From the NCBI RefSeq assembly GCF_029543085.1, contig NZ_CP119967.1, positions 5,234,501 through 5,298,500 on the forward strand: a DNA stretch of 64,000 bases, in the 5' to 3' direction. This document shows, one piece after another, positions 38,751-49,883 of the stretch. Within the stretch, counting starts at the first letter, position 1. Every line of letters begins with the position of its first letter. The translations under genes and the position numbers were made by a program. The stretch is from Pseudomonas sp. A34-9. Lineage in GTDB: Bacteria; Pseudomonadota; Gammaproteobacteria; Pseudomonadales; Pseudomonadaceae. The notes beneath the pieces are model-generated. The model did no database searches. It was not told the DNA's origin and worked only from the letters and a program-made list of their open reading frames with translations.

Positions 38751-39902
38751 TTACTTGATGGTCAGGGCTTCCAGTTTGCCGCTGTTGCCATAGACATAAA
38801 TCGTGTCACCCACCACCAGCGGACGGGCACGCAGGCCGTCGCTGTCGATGCGCTCACGGCCGACGAAACGACCGTCAACCTGACTCAGCAGGTGCAGATA
38901 ACCTTCCAGGTCACCGACTGCAACATAGCTGGAGAACACTTCCGGTGCCGACAGTTGACGGCGAGCCAGCGAATCGTTGCTCCACAAGGCTGTGGTGGAA
39001 CGTTCGTCGACGCCTTCAACGGTGCCCGAGGACAGGCTCACGTAAACGCTGCCGAAACCCTGAGCGATACCGGCGTAGCTCGACGCATCGCGCTGCCAGA
39101 GTTGACGACCGCTTTCCAGGTCCAGAGCCGCCACGCGCCCCTGGTAACTGGCAACGTACAGCGTACCGCCGGACAACAGCAGACCGCCGTCGATGTCGAC
39201 CACGCGCTCCAGTTCCGAACGGCCTTGTGGAATCGCAATGCGTTGTTCCCAGACCGGCACGCCGTTGGAAATGTCCAGAGCGACCACTTTACCAGTCGAC
39301 AGTCCAGCCACCGCGAGGCGGTTGGTGACCAGCGGAGCACTGGTGCCACGCAGGGTCAGTACGGCCGGCGTGCTGTCATACACCCAGCGCTGGGTACCGG
39401 TGGAGGCATCCAGACCGATCAGACGATCGTCCTGAGTCTGCACCACCACCACGTCACCGTTGTTGGCCGGCGGCGCGAGAACTTCACTGGTCACGCGAGC
39501 ACGCCACTTCTCTTCACCATTGCTGGTGTCCAGAGCGACGACTTCGCCACGCAGCGTACCGATCAGCACCAGACCGTAACCCACGCCAACGGCGCCGGAG
39601 ACAGGCAGGTCAAGATCCTGCTTCCACTTCACGTCGCCGTTGCTGCGATCCATGGCCATCACCACGCCGGTCACATCGGCCGCGTAGATGGTGTCACCGT
39701 CGATCGCCGGCACCAGCATGTTGTAGGTTTCGCCCTGACCGTCACCGATCGAACGGCTCCACTGCTTGTGCAGAACCACTTCTTCTTTGAAGTCGGTCAG
39801 TTCAGCCGGTGGCAATTCTTTCTTGCTGTTGCTGCTGCAACCCGCGGCCAGAAGGGCCAGAGCCAGCAATGCTGCATGCTTCCAACGGATCACGTCACGC
39901 AT
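38751..39902 (-). CDS. bamB: Outer-membrane assembly lipoprotein BamB
   Basis: 383 residues. The signal peptide has a lipobox (LLAAGC, Cys22). The rest is an eight-bladed PQQ-type beta propeller with repeats such as VVALDTSNGEEKWRARV, VVALDISNGVPVWEQRI and VAALDLESGRQLWQRD. It helps BamA insert barrel proteins. The start 39902 overlaps the 3' end of yfgM by eight bases. Longer upstream frames give no signal peptide. Confidence 0.95.
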   Translation of the reverse strand: MRDVIRWKHAALLALALLAAGCSSNSKKELPPAELTDFKEEVVLHKQWSRSIGDGQGETYNMLVPAIDGDTIYAADVTGVVMAMDRSNGDVKWKQDLDLPVSGAVGVGYGLVLIGTLRGEVVALDTSNGEEKWRARVTSEVLAPPANNGDVVVVQTQDDRLIGLDASTGTQRWVYDSTPAVLTLRGTSAPLVTNRLAVAGLSTGKVVALDISNGVPVWEQRIAIPQGRSELERVVDIDGGLLLSGGTLYVASYQGRVAALDLESGRQLWQRDASSYAGIAQGFGSVYVSLSSGTVEGVDERSTTALWSNDSLARRQLSAPEVFSSYVAVGDLEGYLHLLSQVDGRFVGRERIDSDGLRARPLVVGDTIYVYGNSGKLEALTIK

Positions 39903-40536
39903 CCCCTTTGGCCAGGTCGTCGAGCTTGATTTGAAGGCCACCGACCGCCGCTTCATCCGACAGTGCCGCCTTGGCTTTTTGATACGCCTTGTTCGCGTCA
40001 TCGGTACGGCCCAGCTGTACCAGCAGGTCGCCCTTGAGTTCTTCGCGAGTGGCCAGGAACGCTTTGTCGGCATCGCCGTCGAGCAGCTTCAGGGCGTCGT
40101 CGGCCTTGTTCTGCGCGCCAAGTACCTGCGCCAGACGCTGACGGGCGATTTCGCCCAGCGCCGGGTTGGCCGGTTTGTCGACGATGGCTTTGAGCTCGGT
40201 CGCGGCGTCATCCAGCTTGCCGCTATCGACAGCCACCTTGGCCACGAACAGGCTACCGTACTGCGCGTAGGCAGAACCGCCGAATTCGCTGTTGAGCTTG
40301 CCGGCCAGGTCCGCAACGCGGGCGGCATCAGGCTTGCCGTCAGGCGTCAGCGTGGTTTCCAGCAGTTGCTGATAGAGCACCGAGGCGCCTTGCGACTGGT
40401 TGCTCTGATACTTGTGATAAGCCTGCCAGCCGAACACGATGACCAGCGCCAACAGGCCGCCGGTGACCAGAGGTTTGCCGTTGCGTGTCCACCAGTCCTT
40501 CAAATCCGCCAACTGTTCGTCTTCGGTACTCGACAC
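39895..40536 (-). CDS. YfgM-type membrane-anchored TPR protein
   Basis: 213 residues. A single membrane anchor (GLLALVIVFGWQAYHKYQ, about 25-44) leaves TPR-like helices (55-210) in the periplasm. In E. coli the equivalent ancillary SecYEG/PpiD partner is YfgM, also coded next to bamB. Overlaps bamB and lies 41 bases after hisS. Confidence 0.9.
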   Translation of the reverse strand: MSSTEDEQLADLKDWWTRNGKPLVTGGLLALVIVFGWQAYHKYQSNQSQGASVLYQQLLETTLTPDGKPDAARVADLAGKLNSEFGGSAYAQYGSLFVAKVAVDSGKLDDAATELKAIVDKPANPALGEIARQRLAQVLGAQNKADDALKLLDGDADKAFLATREELKGDLLVQLGRTDDANKAYQKAKAALSDEAAVGGLQIKLDDLAKGDA

Positions 40537-40577
40537 CCCAATACTCCTTAATCGCTAAATCGGCTGTTTGGACAGCT

Positions 40578-41867
40578 TCAACCCTGCACGACGCAGGTGG
40601 CCAGGTGAGCGGCGAGCGCATCCCAGGCAATGCTTTGTTGTTCGCCCTGGCCACGCAGGGGTTTGAAACCTACCACTTGCTGGGCCATTTCGTCGTCACC
40701 GAGGATCAGTGCGTACAGCGCACCGCTCTTGTCGGCCTTCTTGAACTGGCTTTTGAAGCTGCCGGCGCCGGCATTGACTTGCAGACGCAGGTTTGGAAGT
40801 TGATCGCGAACACGTTCAGCCAGGGCCAGACCGGCCAGCTCGGCTTCTTCACCGAAGGCGCAGAGGTAGACATCGACCTGACGGGAGATTTCTTCCGGGA
40901 TCTGCTCCAGGGTTTCAAGCATCAACACCAGACGCTCGATGCCCATGGCGAAACCGACGCCCGTGGTTGGCTTGCCACCCATCTGCTCGACCAGACCGTC
41001 GTAACGGCCGCCCGCGCAAACCGTGCCCTGAGCGCCGAGCTTGTCGGTGACCCATTCGAAAACGGTTTTGCTGTAGTAGTCGAGGCCACGCACCAGCTTC
41101 GGGTTGAGCACGTAAGGAATGCCAACGGCATCCAGACGCGCTTTCAAACCTTCGAAGTGCGCACGCGATTCGTCGTCGAGGTAGTCGGCCATTTTCGGCG
41201 CATCGACCAGCACCGCTTGAGTGTCGGCATTTTTCGTGTCGAGCACGCGCAACGGGTTGGTTTTGAGGCGACGCTGGCTGTCTTCGTCGAGCTTGTCGTG
41301 GTGCGCCGAGAGGTACTCGACCAGCGCTTCACGATAACGGCCACGGGACTCGCTGGTGCCCAGGCTGTTGAGTTCGAGCTTGACCGCATCACGGATACCC
41401 AGCTCGCCCCACAGGCGCCAGGTCATGATGATCAGTTCGGCGTCGATGTCCGGACCGTCGAGGTTGAACACCTCCAGACCGATCTGGTGAAACTGACGAT
41501 AACGGCCCTTCTGCGGACGCTCGTGACGGAACATCGGGCCGATGTACCAGAGTTTCTGCACCTGGCCACCGCCGGTGATGCCGTGTTCGAGTACGGCACG
41601 CACGCACGCCGCGGTGCCTTCCGGACGCAGGGTCAGGGAGTCGCCGTTGCGGTCTTCGAAGGTGTACATCTCTTTTTCGACGATGTCGGTCACTTCACCG
41701 ATCGAGCGCTTGAACAGCTCGGTGAACTCGACGATCGGCATGCGGATCTGCTTGTAACCGTAGTTATCCAGCAGACGCGCAACGGTGCCCTCGAAATAAC
41801 GCCACAGCGGGGTCTGTTCGGGCAGGATGTCGTTCATGCCACGAATGGCTTGCAGAGACTTGCTCAC
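40578..41867 (-). CDS. hisS: Histidyl-tRNA synthetase
   Basis: 429 residues, class II. Motif 2 is [17 protein letters not shown] and motif 3 is [15 protein letters not shown] near 320; the histidine-specific motif [14 protein letters not shown] is present near 258. The C-terminal anticodon domain ends LATCVVQG. The starting ATG gives [16 protein letters not shown], the family N-terminus. Confidence 0.98.
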   Translation of the reverse strand: MSKSLQAIRGMNDILPEQTPLWRYFEGTVARLLDNYGYKQIRMPIVEFTELFKRSIGEVTDIVEKEMYTFEDRNGDSLTLRPEGTAACVRAVLEHGITGGGQVQKLWYIGPMFRHERPQKGRYRQFHQIGLEVFNLDGPDIDAELIIMTWRLWGELGIRDAVKLELNSLGTSESRGRYREALVEYLSAHHDKLDEDSQRRLKTNPLRVLDTKNADTQAVLVDAPKMADYLDDESRAHFEGLKARLDAVGIPYVLNPKLVRGLDYYSKTVFEWVTDKLGAQGTVCAGGRYDGLVEQMGGKPTTGVGFAMGIERLVLMLETLEQIPEEISRQVDVYLCAFGEEAELAGLALAERVRDQLPNLRLQVNAGAGSFKSQFKKADKSGALYALILGDDEMAQQVVGFKPLRGQGEQQSIAWDALAAHLATCVVQG

Positions 41868-41904
41868 TTTAAATCCTTAAATTCGTTCGGCGCTTCAGTC
41901 AGGC

Positions 41905-43014
41905 TCAGCCGCGCGCAATAACGGCAGCGTCAGCTTCGACCTTTTCGGCCGCTTTCTGGCGAATCAGCTTTTCCAGCTCGTCCACCAGATTGTCATTCGT
42001 CAGTTTCTGCGACGGCTTGCCGTCGATGTAAATCAGGTTTGGCGTGCCGCCGGTCAGGCCGATATGGGCTTCCTTGGCTTCGCCGGGGCCGTTGACCACG
42101 CAACCGATCACCGCGACATCCAGCGGCACCAGCAGGTCTTCAAGGCGCCCTTCCAGCTCGTTCATGGTTTTCACTACATCGAAGTTCTGCCGCGAGCAGC
42201 TCGGGCAAGCGATGAAGTTGATGCCACGGGAACGCAGATGCAAAGACTTGAGAATGTCGTAACCGACCTTCACTTCCTCGACCGGGTCGGCCGCCAGCGA
42301 GATGCGGATGGTATCGCCAATCCCTTCGGCGAGCAGCATACCTAGGCCCACGGCGGATTTCACTGTGCCCGAACGCAATCCACCGGCTTCGGTGATGCCC
42401 AGGTGCAGCGGCTGGACGATTTCTTTCGCCAGCAACCGGTAGGCTTCGACGGCCATGAACACGTCGGAGGCCTTCACGCTGACCTTGAAGTCCTGGAAAT
42501 TCAGGCGTTCGAGGTGTTCAACGTGACGCAGAGCGGACTCAACCAGCGCCGCTGGCGTCGGCTCGCCGTATTTCTTTTGCAGGTCTTTTTCCAGGGAACC
42601 GGCGTTGACGCCGATTCGGATCGGAATGCCGCGATCACGGGCGGCATCGACCACCGCACGCACGCGGTCTTCACGACCGATGTTGCCCGGGTTGATGCGC
42701 AGGCAGTCCACGCCCAGTTCGGCTACGCGCAAAGCGATCTTGTAGTCGAAGTGAATGTCGGCGACCAGCGGCACCTTGACCAGTTGCTTGATTCGGCCGA
42801 ACGCCTCGGCGGCGTCCATGTCTGGCACCGAAACGCGGACGATGTCGACGCCAGCGGCTTCCAGACGGTTGATCTGCGCAACGGTGGCGGCCACGTCATT
42901 GGTGTCGCTGTTGGTCATGCTTTGCACCGCGATCGGCGCGTCGCCGCCCACCGGTACGTTGCCGACCCAGATCTTGCGCGAAACGCGACGTTTGATTGGA
43001 GATTCGCCGTGCAT
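41905..43014 (-). CDS. ispG: 4-hydroxy-3-methylbut-2-enyl-diphosphate synthase
   Basis: 369 residues. It makes HMBPP in the MEP isoprenoid route, using a 4Fe-4S cluster. Cluster ligands are visible in [11 protein letters not shown] and [14 protein letters not shown]. The N-terminal TIM barrel has [14 protein letters not shown] and [10 protein letters not shown]. Three bases separate it from rodZ upstream; the gene depends on the isc genes in this window for its cluster. Confidence 0.98.
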   Translation of the reverse strand: MHGESPIKRRVSRKIWVGNVPVGGDAPIAVQSMTNSDTNDVAATVAQINRLEAAGVDIVRVSVPDMDAAEAFGRIKQLVKVPLVADIHFDYKIALRVAELGVDCLRINPGNIGREDRVRAVVDAARDRGIPIRIGVNAGSLEKDLQKKYGEPTPAALVESALRHVEHLERLNFQDFKVSVKASDVFMAVEAYRLLAKEIVQPLHLGITEAGGLRSGTVKSAVGLGMLLAEGIGDTIRISLAADPVEEVKVGYDILKSLHLRSRGINFIACPSCSRQNFDVVKTMNELEGRLEDLLVPLDVAVIGCVVNGPGEAKEAHIGLTGGTPNLIYIDGKPSQKLTNDNLVDELEKLIRQKAAEKVEADAAVIARG

Positions 43015-43017
43015 GAC

Positions 43018-44064
43018 TTATTGACCCAACTTCAGGCGAGCAGTCTCGCCACTGGTGAACGGAGCGATATCGACCGGCTGGCCGTTGTAGCTGACCTGTG
43101 CAGCACGGGCAACGCCCAGGCGCACGGCGAGCGGCGGCTTGCCGGAAACAGAAACGCTATCGCCTTTGTGCTTCAGACCACTGAACAATACTTTGCCACG
43201 GCCATCGGTGACTTGCGCCCAGCAATCGGCGCTGAACTGCAGTTGTACCTGACCGTCGCCAGCTACCGGAGCAGCCGCTTCCGCGGTCGGGGCGGGAGTT
43301 GCAGGCACTACCGGAGCGGTAACGGTCGGCGCTGGCGTAGCAGGAACGCTTGGCGCCGGAGTGGCCGGATTGGCGACAACCGGGGCTGGCGTATGGACCG
43401 GGGCGGCCGGCGTTACAGCCGGAGCAGCCGCTGCAGTTGGAGCCGTTGCCGGGGAGGCCGCTTCGGCACCGGTCGATTCAGCGGTGGTTTCAGACTGAGG
43501 TAGTGCCAGCGCCGTCGAACTGTCGGACTGATTCTCCTCGACAGCCTGGTCTTCCGGCTCGTCGATCGGATGAATCTGGGTAGTGCCGTCAGCACCCTCG
43601 ACTTCAACGTGCTCAGGCGCCAGAGAAGCCACATCCTTGGTCCGCAGCGACGTCTGATCCTGCCACCAGACGAAACCGCCGCCGATGACCGCAATCAGCA
43701 ACAGCAGGCTGACAATGCGCAAAATGGTGTGGGAAACCCGTACAGGCTCTTCGATACGACCCAGCGCGTGAACGTTGCTGCCCTGGGAATCGGTGCCGGT
43801 GGACTGGTCGAATTGCTGGACCAGAACGGTCTGGTCCATGCCAAGCAATTTGGCATAGGCGCGAATGTAACCGCGAGCGAAGGTATGCCCCGGCAGCTTG
43901 TCGAAAGCGCCGGCTTCAAGATTGCTCAGGGAAGTCACGGTGAGGTTGAGCTTGAGAGCCACTTCGGCCAGCGACCAGCCATTGCTTTCGCGGGCCTGGC
44001 GCAGGGTCTCACCGGGGTTAACGCGATTCGCTGCTACAACTTCGGGATGCGCCGCTTTCATCAT
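43018..44064 (-). CDS. rodZ: Cytoskeleton protein RodZ
   Basis: 348 residues. An N-terminal Xre-type helix-turn-helix (15-85: GETLRQARESNGWSLAEVALKLNL) is followed by one membrane helix (ILRIVSLLLLIAVIGGGFVWW, about 112-132), a Pro/Ala/Thr-rich periplasmic linker (about 195-265, TPAPxVxAP repeats) and a beta domain (270-348). It links MreB to the membrane. Two adjacent ATG codons (44064, 44061) overlap the pilF stop; either could be the start. Confidence 0.93.
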   Translation of the reverse strand: MMKAAHPEVVAANRVNPGETLRQARESNGWSLAEVALKLNLTVTSLSNLEAGAFDKLPGHTFARGYIRAYAKLLGMDQTVLVQQFDQSTGTDSQGSNVHALGRIEEPVRVSHTILRIVSLLLLIAVIGGGFVWWQDQTSLRTKDVASLAPEHVEVEGADGTTQIHPIDEPEDQAVEENQSDSSTALALPQSETTAESTGAEAASPATAPTAAAAPAVTPAAPVHTPAPVVANPATPAPSVPATPAPTVTAPVVPATPAPTAEAAAPVAGDGQVQLQFSADCWAQVTDGRGKVLFSGLKHKGDSVSVSGKPPLAVRLGVARAAQVSYNGQPVDIAPFTSGETARLKLGQ

Positions 44065-44819
44065 TGCTCCGACAGGTATTGCTGATATTCCGGCGTACCG
44101 GGATAGAGTCGTTTTAATTGCAGGCCATAACTGGCGGCCTTGTCGCGATCTTCAAACACTTTTGCCAGCCGAACGCCGAGCAATAGACTACGTGCATTTT
44201 GTTCGGTCAGCAGGCTGAAACGGTCGTAATAGTCACGCGCGGGCACATAATGCCTGTCTTCGAAGGACAACTCAGCCATTTCCAGCAATGCACGCGGTTG
44301 TTGGCGGTTCAAACGCAGCGCCTTTTCCAGTTGCTGCTGCGCCAGATCACGCTGACCGAGCTTCGCGGCAGTCATGCCGAGGTTTTCGAACACACGCGAG
44401 CGCTCAGGATACAGGGTATCGGCGGCGGCCTGTTCAAAACGCTCGTAGGCTTCCTTGTAACGCTGTTCTTCGTAGAGAAAACTGCCGTAGTTGTTGAGGA
44501 TGCGCGCATCGGCAGGACGGGAGGACAAAGCCTTGCGGAAGTGTTCGTCGGCCAGCTGCGGCTCCATTTCGGACTGAAACACCAGGCCGAGGGCAGCGTT
44601 GGCGTCAGGATCGGAACCGTCGATTTCCAGCGCCTTCTTCAGCGGCACCTTGGCCCGCTCGGTCATGCCTTGCTGCAAGTATCCCAGCCCCAACTGCACG
44701 TAGGCAGCCCGCGCTTCATCGCGGCCCTTGCTGGTCTTCATCGGGTTGTAGTCACCCGAAAGGACACAACCAGCACACAGGCTGGCCAACAGCAACAGCA
44801 GCGCAAAGCGCAGGGCCAT
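44061..44819 (-). CDS. pilF: Type IV pilus biogenesis lipoprotein PilF/PilW
   Basis: 252 residues. A signal peptide ending CAGC (Cys18) makes it a lipoprotein. Six TPR repeats follow (AYVQLGLGYLQQGMTERAKVPLKKALEID and similar). It is the pilotin that places the secretin PilQ in the outer membrane. It overlaps rodZ by four bases. Confidence 0.93.
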   Translation of the reverse strand: MALRFALLLLLASLCAGCVLSGDYNPMKTSKGRDEARAAYVQLGLGYLQQGMTERAKVPLKKALEIDGSDPDANAALGLVFQSEMEPQLADEHFRKALSSRPADARILNNYGSFLYEEQRYKEAYERFEQAAADTLYPERSRVFENLGMTAAKLGQRDLAQQQLEKALRLNRQQPRALLEMAELSFEDRHYVPARDYYDRFSLLTEQNARSLLLGVRLAKVFEDRDKAASYGLQLKRLYPGTPEYQQYLSEQ

Positions 44820-44831
44820 AGAGATCCTCTC

Positions 44832-45980
44832 TTAGTTAGTGTTCGCGGCGTTCTGTGCCAGATCGCTGTCGGCGTTCAACTCACGCACGGCGATGTAACG
44901 TTCGCTGCGACGGGTGCGATCCAGCACCTGCCCTACCAATTGACCACATGCAGCGTCGATGTCTTCACCACGGGTGGTGCGGACAGTGACGTTGAAACCG
45001 GCCTGATGCAACTGATCCTGGAAACGACGGATCGCGTTGTTGCTTGGCCGCTCGTACCCGGAATGCGGGAACGGGTTGAACGGAATCAGGTTGATCTTGC
45101 ACGGGATATCTTTGAGCAACGCGATCATTTCGACGGCGTGCTCGACCTTGTCGTTGATGTCCTTGAGCAAGGTGTACTCGATGGTCAGCACACGTTTCTC
45201 GCCCAGAGACGACATGTAGCGCTGGCACGACTCGAGCAGCATCTTAAGCGGATATTTCTTGTTGATCGGCACCAATTGGTTACGCAATGCGTCATTCGGT
45301 GCGTGCAGCGACAACGCCAGGGACACGTCGATGTGCTTGGCCAGCTCATCGATCATCGGCACCACGCCCGAAGTGGACAGGGTCACGCGGCGCTTGGAGA
45401 TCCCGTAGCCGAGGTCATCCATCATCAGATGCATGGCGGCGACGACGTTGTCGAAGTTCAGCAGCGGCTCACCCATGCCCATCATCACCACGTTGGTGAT
45501 GGCACGGTCGACGGTTGCCGGGACACTGCCAAAAGATTTGTTGGCAATCCACACCTGGCCGATGACTTCGGCGGCGGTGAGGTTGCTATTGAAGCCTTGC
45601 TTGCCGGTGGAGCAGAAACTGCAATCCAGGGCACAGCCTGCCTGGGACGAAACGCACAAAGTGCCGCGTTTGCCCTGGGGAATGTATACGGTCTCGACGC
45701 AGCTGCCGGACGCCACGCGCACCACCCACTTACGGGTGCCGTCGCTGGAGATGTCCTCGCTGACCACTTCCGGACCACGGACCTCGGCAATAGCCTTGAG
45801 CTTGTCGCGCAAGGCCTTGCTGACGTTCGTCATGGCGTCGAAATCATCGACGCCAAAGTGGTGAATCCATTTCATTACCTGACCGGCACGGAAACGCTTC
45901 TCCCCGATTGAGTCGAAGAATTTTTCCATTTCCTGTTGAGTCAGACCCAGCAGGTTGGTTTTTACAGTCGATGTAGTCAT
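44832..45980 (-). CDS. rlmN: 23S rRNA A2503 / tRNA A37 methyltransferase RlmN
   Basis: 382 residues, radical SAM. The CX3CX2C cluster motif is Cys116-Cys120-Cys123 ([11 protein letters not shown]). The methyl-carrying cysteine in the C-terminal [11 protein letters not shown] segment is present near residue 357. It lies 12 bases upstream of pilF. Confidence 0.97.
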   Translation of the reverse strand: MTTSTVKTNLLGLTQQEMEKFFDSIGEKRFRAGQVMKWIHHFGVDDFDAMTNVSKALRDKLKAIAEVRGPEVVSEDISSDGTRKWVVRVASGSCVETVYIPQGKRGTLCVSSQAGCALDCSFCSTGKQGFNSNLTAAEVIGQVWIANKSFGSVPATVDRAITNVVMMGMGEPLLNFDNVVAAMHLMMDDLGYGISKRRVTLSTSGVVPMIDELAKHIDVSLALSLHAPNDALRNQLVPINKKYPLKMLLESCQRYMSSLGEKRVLTIEYTLLKDINDKVEHAVEMIALLKDIPCKINLIPFNPFPHSGYERPSNNAIRRFQDQLHQAGFNVTVRTTRGEDIDAACGQLVGQVLDRTRRSERYIAVRELNADSDLAQNAANTN

Positions 45981-46008
45981 GGATTCACCTTCACTCTTAA
46001 GCCAATGC

Positions 46009-46434
46009 TTAGCGAGTGGTTACTTCAGTAGCTGCGAAGAAGTACGAGATTTCACGAGCAGCTGCGGCTTCGGAGTCCGAACCGTGAACAGCGTTGGCGT
46101 CGATGGAATCAGCGAAGTCAGCGCGGATGGTGCCGGCAGCAGCTTCTTTAGGGTTGGTAGCGCCCATCAGCTCACGGTTCAGAGCGATAGCGTTTTCGCC
46201 TTCCAGAACCTGAACAACAACAGGACCGGAGATCATGAAAGCAACCAGGTCGCCGAAGAAACCACGAGCGCTGTGCTCAGCGTAGAAGCCTTCAGCTTCA
46301 GCTTTGGACAGTTGCTTCAGTTTCGAAGCTACAACGCGCAGGCCGGCTTTTTCGAAACGAGTAGTGATTTCGCCGATGACGTTTTTTGCAACAGCGTCAG
46401 GCTTGATGATGGAGAAAGTGCGTTGAACAGCCAT
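46009..46434 (-). CDS. ndk: Nucleoside diphosphate kinase
   Basis: 141 residues. The catalytic phosphohistidine is His117 (NAVHGSDS). It balances nucleoside triphosphate pools. The start [11 protein letters not shown] is the family N-terminus. Spacing to rlmN is 28 bases. Confidence 0.98.
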   Translation of the reverse strand: MAVQRTFSIIKPDAVAKNVIGEITTRFEKAGLRVVASKLKQLSKAEAEGFYAEHSARGFFGDLVAFMISGPVVVQVLEGENAIALNRELMGATNPKEAAAGTIRADFADSIDANAVHGSDSEAAAAREISYFFAATEVTTR

Positions 46435-46470
46435 GGTGTAACTCCAGAAACGGTAATTTGCGAAAAATTA

Positions 46471-46493
46471 AACCCGCGAATTATACGCGGGTT
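46471..46493 (-). terminator. Terminator of the isc operon
   Basis: AACCCGCG (46471-46478) pairs with CGCGGGTT (46486-46493). On the minus strand the stem is followed by TAATTTTT. It separates iscX from ndk. Confidence 0.8.
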
Positions 46494-46522
46494 CTTGGGT
46501 ATTGCCTAACCTGCGAGGACGA

Positions 46523-46723
46523 TCAGTCCAATTCTGCGGCCCAAAGCTCCTGAACCGCTTCCAGCACCTTCTCGCCAACGCGGCCAGAAGTCTTATCGAA
46601 GTCCGGCAGTTCCTCGATCATATGCTGCAGACGGACGAAACCTACAGAGTACGGATCAAGCCCCTCGTGGGCCTCGGCCAGCTCTTCTGCAATACGTTGA
46701 ACATCATTCCAACCGTAGCTCAT
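46523..46723 (-). CDS. iscX: Fe-S cluster assembly protein IscX
   Basis: 66 residues, acidic. WNDVQRIAEELAEAHEGLDP and DFDKTSGRVGEKVLEAVQ are family-wide. It binds IscS and iron and tunes cluster assembly. It is the last gene of the isc operon, 14 bases after fdx. Confidence 0.96.
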   Translation of the reverse strand: MSYGWNDVQRIAEELAEAHEGLDPYSVGFVRLQHMIEELPDFDKTSGRVGEKVLEAVQELWAAELD

Positions 46724-46737
46724 GACAGTCTTACCAG

Positions 46738-47079
46738 TCAGTGCGGCGCTTCAGCCGCATGGTTAAGCGAATATTTCGGAATCTCGACGGTGATGTCTTC
46801 TTCACCGACGATAGCCTGACAGGCCAGACGCGATTGCGCCTCCAGGCCCCAGGCACGATCGAGGAAGTCTTCTTCCAGCTCGTCAGCCTCTTCCATCGAG
46901 TCGAAACCCTCGCGGATGATGCAGTGGCAAGTGGTGCAAGCGCAGACGCCGCCGCAGGCGCTTTCCATCTCGATATGGTGTTCGTGGGCCAGTTCGAGAA
47001 TCGAGGTGCCGGGCGCAGCCTCGACGACCATGCCTTCAGGGCAGAACTTCTCGTGGGGCAGAAAAATGACCTGCGGCAT
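46738..47079 (-). CDS. fdx: ISC-type 2Fe-2S ferredoxin
   Basis: 113 residues. Cluster ligands Cys42, Cys48, Cys51 and Cys87 are at the same positions as in E. coli Fdx (ACGGVCACTTCHC; SRLACQAIV). It supplies electrons for cluster assembly. Its ATG shares one base with the hscA stop. Confidence 0.97.
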   Translation of the reverse strand: MPQVIFLPHEKFCPEGMVVEAAPGTSILELAHEHHIEMESACGGVCACTTCHCIIREGFDSMEEADELEEDFLDRAWGLEAQSRLACQAIVGEEDITVEIPKYSLNHAAEAPH

Positions 47080-48944
47080 CAGATATCCTCGATTTCATTC
47101 AGATTGCGCCCCGACAGAGCGGCTTTCACCGTCAGATCCATGCGGCGGGCAGCAAAAGCATCGGTCACTTGCGACAGACGCTTGGTCTGCTGCTCGATGG
47201 CGTAACCATCGGTACCTTTCATCAGTTCAGCCAGTTCCTGCAGCTGCAGGTCGATGACCATGCGCTCTTCGGCGTCGAGCAAACGCTCGCCATCCGCCTC
47301 CAGAGCGCCCTGCACCGCTTCGATCAGGCGCTGGGCATCGACTTGTTGCTCACGCAGAACGCGGGCGACCTTGTCGTCATTGGCGTGCTGGAACGAATCT
47401 TTCAGCATCTTGGCGATTTCGCCGTCGGTCAGACCGTAGGACGGCTTGACCTGAATGCTCGCCTCAACGCCCGAACCCAGTTCACGGGCAGAAACGCTGA
47501 GCAGACCGTCGGCATCGACCTGGAACGTCACGCGAATCTTCGCCGCGCCGGCGACCATCGCTGGAATGCCGCGCAATTCAAAGCGCGCCAGAGAGCGGCA
47601 GTCGCTGATCAGCTCGCGCTCGCCCTGCAATACGTGGATCGCCATGGCCGACTGGCCATCTTTATAAGTGGTGAAATCTTGTGCGCGGGCGACGGGAATG
47701 GTGGTGTTGCGGGGAATCACCTTCTCCATCAGGCCGCCCATGGTTTCCAGCCCCAGAGACAGCGGAATCACGTCGAGCAGCAGCAGTTCGCCGCCATCGC
47801 GCTTGTTGCCCGCCAGGGTATCGGCCTGGATCGCGGCACCGATGGCCACCACTTGATCCGGATCGATTTCAGTCAAAGGCTGACGACCGAACGCTTCGGC
47901 CACAGCTTCGCGAACGCGCGGAACGCGGGTCGAACCGCCGACCATGACCACGGCGTGTACATCTTCCAACTCGATACCAGAGTCGCGAACGGCGCGGCGG
48001 CAGGCTTTCAGGCTGCGCGCGACCATTGGCTCGATCAGCGCATCGAAGGCTTCGCGGGTCAGCTGCGCTTTCCAGTCGCCATAGGCCACTTCAACGCTGG
48101 CCGCATCGGTCAGGGCTTCTTTGGCCGCACACGCGGTTTGCAGCAGATTACGTTGTGCGCCCGGATCGAGATCGGCGGACAGGCCGGCGCTCTCGATGAT
48201 CCAGCCGGCAATCGCGTGATCGAAATCATCGCCACCCAGCGCGCTGTCGCCGCCAGTAGCCAGAACCTCGAAAACACCGCCAGTCAGACGCAGAATCGAA
48301 ATATCGAAGGTGCCGCCACCCAGGTCATAAATCGCGACCAGGCCTTCAGCATGTTGATCCAGACCGTACGCCACGGCGGCTGCGGTCGGCTCATTGAGCA
48401 GACGCAACACGTTCAGACCGGCGAGTTTGGCCGCATCCTTGGTGGCCTGACGCTGAGCATCGTCGAAGTACGCCGGCACGGTAATCACCGCGCCAACCAG
48501 TTCGCCACCCAAGGTCGCTTCAGCACGCTGACGCAGTACCTTGAGGATATCGGCGGAGACTTCGACCGGGCTTTTCGGGCCTTGCACGGTGTCGATGAAC
48601 GGCATGTGCGATTCGCCACCGACAAAGCGGTACGGCAGTTGCTCGCCCAATTGCTTGACGTCGGACAGACCACGACCCATCAAGCGCTTGACCGACAGCA
48701 CAGTGTTCAAAGGATCGGAGGCGGCAGCCAATTTGGCCGACTCGCCGACTTCGACGCGATCGGCGTGATAACGCACAGCGGACGGCAGAATCACCTGCCC
48801 GTTTGCGTCAGCCAATGGCTCGGAAAGACCACTGCGCAACGCAGCGACCAGCGAATTGGTAGTGCCCAAGTCGATCCCCACAGCCAGACGACGCTGGTGC
48901 GGTTGAGGACTTTGGCCGGGTTCGGCGATCTGCAGTAGGGCCAT
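47079..48944 (-). CDS. hscA: Hsp70-type chaperone HscA
   Basis: 621 residues. The ATPase domain begins GIDLGTTNS (23-31) and has [10 protein letters not shown] and [17 protein letters not shown]; the substrate-binding domain (about 395-620) receives the LPPVK loop of IscU. With HscB it moves clusters from IscU to target proteins. One-base overlap with fdx. Confidence 0.97.
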   Translation of the reverse strand: MALLQIAEPGQSPQPHQRRLAVGIDLGTTNSLVAALRSGLSEPLADANGQVILPSAVRYHADRVEVGESAKLAAASDPLNTVLSVKRLMGRGLSDVKQLGEQLPYRFVGGESHMPFIDTVQGPKSPVEVSADILKVLRQRAEATLGGELVGAVITVPAYFDDAQRQATKDAAKLAGLNVLRLLNEPTAAAVAYGLDQHAEGLVAIYDLGGGTFDISILRLTGGVFEVLATGGDSALGGDDFDHAIAGWIIESAGLSADLDPGAQRNLLQTACAAKEALTDAASVEVAYGDWKAQLTREAFDALIEPMVARSLKACRRAVRDSGIELEDVHAVVMVGGSTRVPRVREAVAEAFGRQPLTEIDPDQVVAIGAAIQADTLAGNKRDGGELLLLDVIPLSLGLETMGGLMEKVIPRNTTIPVARAQDFTTYKDGQSAMAIHVLQGERELISDCRSLARFELRGIPAMVAGAAKIRVTFQVDADGLLSVSARELGSGVEASIQVKPSYGLTDGEIAKMLKDSFQHANDDKVARVLREQQVDAQRLIEAVQGALEADGERLLDAEERMVIDLQLQELAELMKGTDGYAIEQQTKRLSQVTDAFAARRMDLTVKAALSGRNLNEIEDI

Positions 48945-48995
48945 CGTGATCAGGACTTATCTGTATATCAGGCGTGCGACCGGAGCGGCACTGGG

Positions 48996-49517
48996 TTAAT
49001 CGTCGAGGCGCTCTTCTAACTGGCGCACTTCGTAGGTGAGCTTGTCGAGGAACTGCATGCGCCGCATCAGGCGTTCGGCCTGTTCGCGTTGCGTTGCATC
49101 ATCCCAACAGGCTGCGAAGCTTTCGTTGAGTTCTTCCTGAGCCACTTTCAGGCGCCGCTTGAACACCGCGACACCGTCGAGGTCGGCACTGTCCTGAAGG
49201 TCTTCGAGTTCTTCGCGCCATTGCATCTGCTGCAGAAGAAACTCGGGATCATGGACCGTGACTTCCATCGGAACTTCATGCCCGCTGATGGTCAGCAGAT
49301 AGCGTGCGCGCTGGGCCGGGCTCTTGAGTGTCTGATAGGCGTCGTTGAGCCGTGCAGACTGCTCGAGCGCCGACCGCTGCTCACGCTCGGAAGCGTCGGC
49401 AAAGCGGTCAGGATGAACGCCGCGCGCCAACTCACGATAGCGCGTGGCCAACTGCTCGAGATCCAGACGGAAACTCGGTTGCAGCTCGAATAAAGCGAAA
49501 TGACAAGGAATACCCAC
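48996..49517 (-). CDS. hscB: J-domain co-chaperone HscB
   Basis: 173 residues. The J domain (1-75) carries the HPD motif (GVHPDRFAD); helices 90-170 bind IscU. The start is GTG at 49517, which gives the family N-terminus (V/M)[15 protein letters not shown]; an ATG 13 codons earlier falls inside the 3' end of iscA and is rejected. Confidence 0.95.
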   Translation of the reverse strand: MGIPCHFALFELQPSFRLDLEQLATRYRELARGVHPDRFADASEREQRSALEQSARLNDAYQTLKSPAQRARYLLTISGHEVPMEVTVHDPEFLLQQMQWREELEDLQDSADLDGVAVFKRRLKVAQEELNESFAACWDDATQREQAERLMRRMQFLDKLTYEVRQLEERLDD

Positions 49518-49525
49518 GACAAGCC

Positions 49526-49849
49526 TCAGATGTTGAAGCTTTCGCCGCAGCCACATTCACCGCGTACGTTGGGGTTGTTGAACTTGAAGCCTTCGTTCAA
49601 CCCTTCCTTGACGAAATCGAGCTCGGTGCCGTCCAGGTAGGCCAGGCTTTTCGGGTCGATGATCACTTTTTCGCCGTGACTTTCGAACACCTGATCCTCT
49701 GCAACCACCTCGTCGACAAACTCCAGCACGTAGGCAAGGCCGGAACAGCCCGTGGTGCGAACACCCAGACGAATCCCTTCACCTTTGCCGCGCCCGTCGA
49801 GGGAGCGCCGCACGTGTCGAGCAGCCGCTTCTGTCATGCTGATAGCCAT
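49526..49849 (-). CDS. iscA: Fe-S cluster carrier IscA
   Basis: 107 residues. The three conserved Cys are in TGCSGLAY and GECGCGES. It is an A-type carrier that takes clusters from IscU. The ATG at 49849 ([13 protein letters not shown]) fits the family; an ATG eight codons earlier is possible. Confidence 0.96.
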   Translation of the reverse strand: MAISMTEAAARHVRRSLDGRGKGEGIRLGVRTTGCSGLAYVLEFVDEVVAEDQVFESHGEKVIIDPKSLAYLDGTELDFVKEGLNEGFKFNNPNVRGECGCGESFNI

Positions 49850-49883
49850 CGGTGACTCCTTACTCGTCGCCAAATCCAGAAAG

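Noticed and set aside
47169..48938. 589-residue frame opposite hscA
   Set aside because: Shadow of hscA; no recognisable domain.
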